From positions 1 to 6,647 of the forward strand of contig JALVYA010000215.1 in NCBI GenBank assembly GCA_027038095.1: a stretch of 6,647 nucleotides of DNA, written 5' to 3'. Positions 5,342 to 6,647 of the stretch are shown piece by piece; positions within the stretch are counted from its first letter, which is position 1, and each line of letters begins with the position of its first letter. The DNA comes from Archaeoglobaceae archaeon (GTDB lineage: Archaea > Halobacteriota > Archaeoglobi > Archaeoglobales > Archaeoglobaceae). The notes beneath the pieces were generated by a model, which was not told where the DNA came from, did not search any database, and saw only the letters and a list, made by a program, of their open reading frames with translations. The translations under genes and the position numbers were made by a program.

Positions 5342-5714
5342 GGTAAACGATAAAGCTCTTTTTTGCCACTCCATTCACGAATATTTTTATCCTGTACTCT
5401 CCCTTCAGGTTTCCAAGATCTATGTGCTTCGTGTAAACCTTTTTGGTTTCGCCGGATCCGTTCAGCCTGTGGGATTCAAAGTACACGTTGATGCTGTTAC
5501 CCTTTATTTTCACCCCTTCATACTTCAGCATGGAGTTTGATGCGTTTATTACGATGTGCATGCACCAGCTGTTCGGTCTGTTTTCGCACTTGAGAATTGT
5601 AACGCTGCTGACGCTTACGCTGCACTGGTTCACACTCTCCGGTGCGGGTCTGGCACACAGGCAGAGCAGAGCCGCCATTACTATCACTGCCAGCAGTCTG
5701 AAGTGTCGGGACAT
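5334..5714 (-). CDS. Small exported protein of unknown function with a signal peptide
   Basis: I do not recognise the family. The 126-residue protein starts M-S-R-H-F-R followed by a hydrophobic stretch (7-19, L-L-A-V-I-V-M-A-A-L-L-C-L), a typical Sec signal peptide or membrane anchor. Two cysteines (18 and 20) sit at its end, but the lipobox is imperfect because no small residue precedes either one, so lipid attachment is uncertain. The rest alternates short hydrophobic strands with polar turns (S-V-S-V-S-S-V-T-I, then K-G-E-Y-R-I-K-I-F-V-N-G), suggesting one Ig-like beta-sandwich, and has three more cysteines (31, 43, 51). I chose ATG 5712-5714 over the upstream ATG 5783: GAGGT lies 7 nt before it, the signal peptide starts there, and the longer form would run into the MFS gene. 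It lies 22 bp downstream of that gene and may be co-transcribed. Confidence 0.65.
   Translation of the reverse strand: MSRHFRLLAVIVMAALLCLCARPAPESVNQCSVSVSSVTILKCENRPNSWCMHIVINASNSMLKYEGVKIKGNSINVYFESHRLNGSGETKKVYTKHIDLGNLKGEYRIKIFVNGVAKKSFIVYLS
5357..5364 (+). terminator. Possible T-tract terminator after the glycosyltransferase gene
   Basis: The plus strand reads CTTTTTTG-like sequence with six T residues (5359-5364), about 18 nt after the glycosyltransferase stop. It lies inside the end of the convergent exported-protein gene. A T-tract of this kind can stop archaeal RNA polymerase and would limit antisense transcription into the neighbouring gene. Confidence 0.35.
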
Positions 5715-5721
5715 TGTTCTG

Positions 5722-5726
5722 ACCTC
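5722..5726 (-). promoter_or_regulatory. Ribosome binding site that decides the exported-protein start
   Basis: GAGGT on the minus strand lies 7 nt before the ATG at 5712-5714. It falls in the 22 bp gap after the MFS stop codon and favours the shorter reading with an N-terminal signal peptide. Confidence 0.6.
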
Positions 5727-5736
5727 GATAACGCCA

Positions 5737-6647
5737 TTAAATTCTTTTTCCTTTTTTCGAAATGTCCGGCAGTTTATCCTCAACTCTCACCCTGAACACC
5801 GCATGCAACAATGAGACGACAAGGGCAATCGTTCCTCCAGCGACGTAAACCCAGTCGAGGGAAAACAGACCGAAGAAGAACGGCCCTATCGTCTGTCCGA
5901 GTTTTGAAATCGATCCGTATGTTGACATGATTGCTGCTCTGCCCTCCACGTCTGTTAGGGAAACTATCCTGTGCTGCAGTGTTGGCAAAACGCTGCCCTG
6001 AGCGTAGCCAAAAACGACTGAAGATAAGAAAAAGCAGAGCTCACAGCCCGCAAGACAGGAAGCAAGAATTCCGGAGAGAGCTAAAGCGTAAGCGAGGAAA
6101 CCAGCGGAAATAATTCTGTTTCCGAGCTTCCTGCTGATTTTCGTGAGTTTTGCTGCGAAAAATGCCGTCGAGAGAGACATCGTCGCCTGAACTTCTCCAA
6201 CCGTAATGCTGTTTCCTCCAGCTCTGTAAATTGCGAATGGCAGATACGTTAAAAAGGCTCCGTAGAGTGTGGCGTACGCAACCATTCCCGTTGCGAAAAA
6301 TACGAGCATTCTCCTGTTGAAGGAGCTGAAAAGCTTTGATGTGTAGTCAGAAAAGCTCTGATCGCATTTGACTTCAGGTACCGGTGAGATTAAAACAAAC
6401 AGGCTTACGGGTATTGCGAGCAAAAACATGTAGAACGGAAACTTCCAGCTCAGGTGAGCCAGATAACCACCTGCAAGCTGGTAGACGGCGATTCCGGTTG
6501 TGAGTACGCTGGCGTTGTAACCGATTATTCTTTCCCTGCTGATTCCCTCGTAAGCGTCCCCAATTATCGTCGTCGAAAGGGCTACGAGGGAGGACGCTGA
6601 AGAACCCTGAATCAGCCTGAGCGCTACCATTTCACCAAAGTTAACGA
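5737..6647 (-). CDS. Major facilitator superfamily transporter, C-terminal three quarters (5' end outside the window)
   Basis: The reading frame is open to the right edge and upstream of the first in-window ATG (V-N-F-G-E-M-V-A-L-R-L-I-Q-G), so this ATG is not the true start. The R-L-I-Q-G-S-S-A-S segment matches TM4 of MFS proteins. About 302 residues are visible and hold roughly nine hydrophobic segments, consistent with TM4-TM12 of a 12-helix carrier. A charged central loop (V-K-C-D-Q-S-F-S-D-Y) lies between TM6 and TM7, and the tail is basic (K-K-G-K-R-I). TM1-TM3, with the motif A loop, are missing from the window. The substrate cannot be told; drug or metabolite efflux is typical for MFS_1 members with this layout. 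The stop lies 22 bp before the exported-protein start. Confidence 0.85.
   Translation of the reverse strand, partial: VNFGEMVALRLIQGSSASSLVALSTTIIGDAYEGISRERIIGYNASVLTTGIAVYQLAGGYLAHLSWKFPFYMFLLAIPVSLFVLISPVPEVKCDQSFSDYTSKLFSSFNRRMLVFFATGMVAYATLYGAFLTYLPFAIYRAGGNSITVGEVQATMSLSTAFFAAKLTKISRKLGNRIISAGFLAYALALSGILASCLAGCELCFFLSSVVFGYAQGSVLPTLQHRIVSLTDVEGRAAIMSTYGSISKLGQTIGPFFFGLFSLDWVYVAGGTIALVVSLLHAVFRVRVEDKLPDISKKGKRI

Noticed and set aside
5715..5783. N-terminal extension of the exported protein from the ATG at 5783
   Set aside because: It would overlap the 3' end of the MFS gene and put 23 charged residues before the signal peptide. The internal ATG has a GAGGT site at correct spacing.
5443..5814. 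Plus-strand reading frame of 123 codons antisense to the exported-protein gene
   Set aside because: It has no recognisable domain and spans the opposite-strand gene and the MFS gene end. The minus-strand reading has an SD and a signal peptide, so this one is treated as a shadow.
1..6647. tRNA, rRNA, CRISPR array or insertion sequence
   Set aside because: The intergenic gaps are short (the longest is 115 bp). I saw no spaced repeats, tRNA-like cloverleaf, transposase motifs or long terminal inverted repeats on either strand.

Overview
The window looks like a piece of a hyperthermophilic euryarchaeal chromosome, most likely Archaeoglobales (Archaeoglobus, Ferroglobus or Geoglobus type). The lineage call is an inference from protein resemblance recalled from memory. 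It rests on an SRP19 N-terminus very like the Archaeoglobus fulgidus protein, an archaeal DUF1922-type zinc ribbon, a two-gene archaeal SufC/SufB pair, AGGTG-type ribosome binding sites, and several TATA boxes placed 25-27 bp before start codons, as expected for leaderless archaeal transcripts. All ten arginine codons in the visible part of srp19 are AGA or AGG.

The left two thirds (1-4098) is read entirely on the minus strand. In transcription order it holds sufC (ABC ATPase), sufB (scaffold-type SufB/SufD protein), an FAD-dependent amine-oxidase/protoporphyrinogen-oxidase-like protein, a small zinc-ribbon protein, a PD-(D/E)XK nuclease-like protein, and the 5' part of srp19, which runs off the left edge. 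Spacing and signals suggest three transcription units. sufC-sufB has SD-led starts. FAD oxidoreductase, zinc ribbon and nuclease form a tight cluster behind an apparent leaderless promoter. srp19 has its own leaderless promoter.

A 115 bp divergent region (4099-4213) separates sufC from a plus-strand GT-B glycosyltransferase (4214-5341). That gene meets a minus-strand gene for a small exported protein (5334-5714) tail to tail, with an 8 bp overlap. Upstream of the small protein lies an MFS transporter (5737 to beyond 6647) whose N-terminus is outside the window.

Functionally, sufC-sufB is a minimal Fe-S cluster assembly pair of the SUF-like (SMS) kind. srp19 belongs to the signal recognition particle. 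The glycosyltransferase, exported protein and transporter are cell-surface or envelope functions with no obvious pathway link. Nothing here is a clear-cut new system. The points most worth following are the zinc-ribbon/nuclease pair, the flavoprotein directly behind sufCB, and the small exported protein. Several start codons were moved from the longest-ORF position because promoter or ribosome-binding-site evidence favours an internal start.
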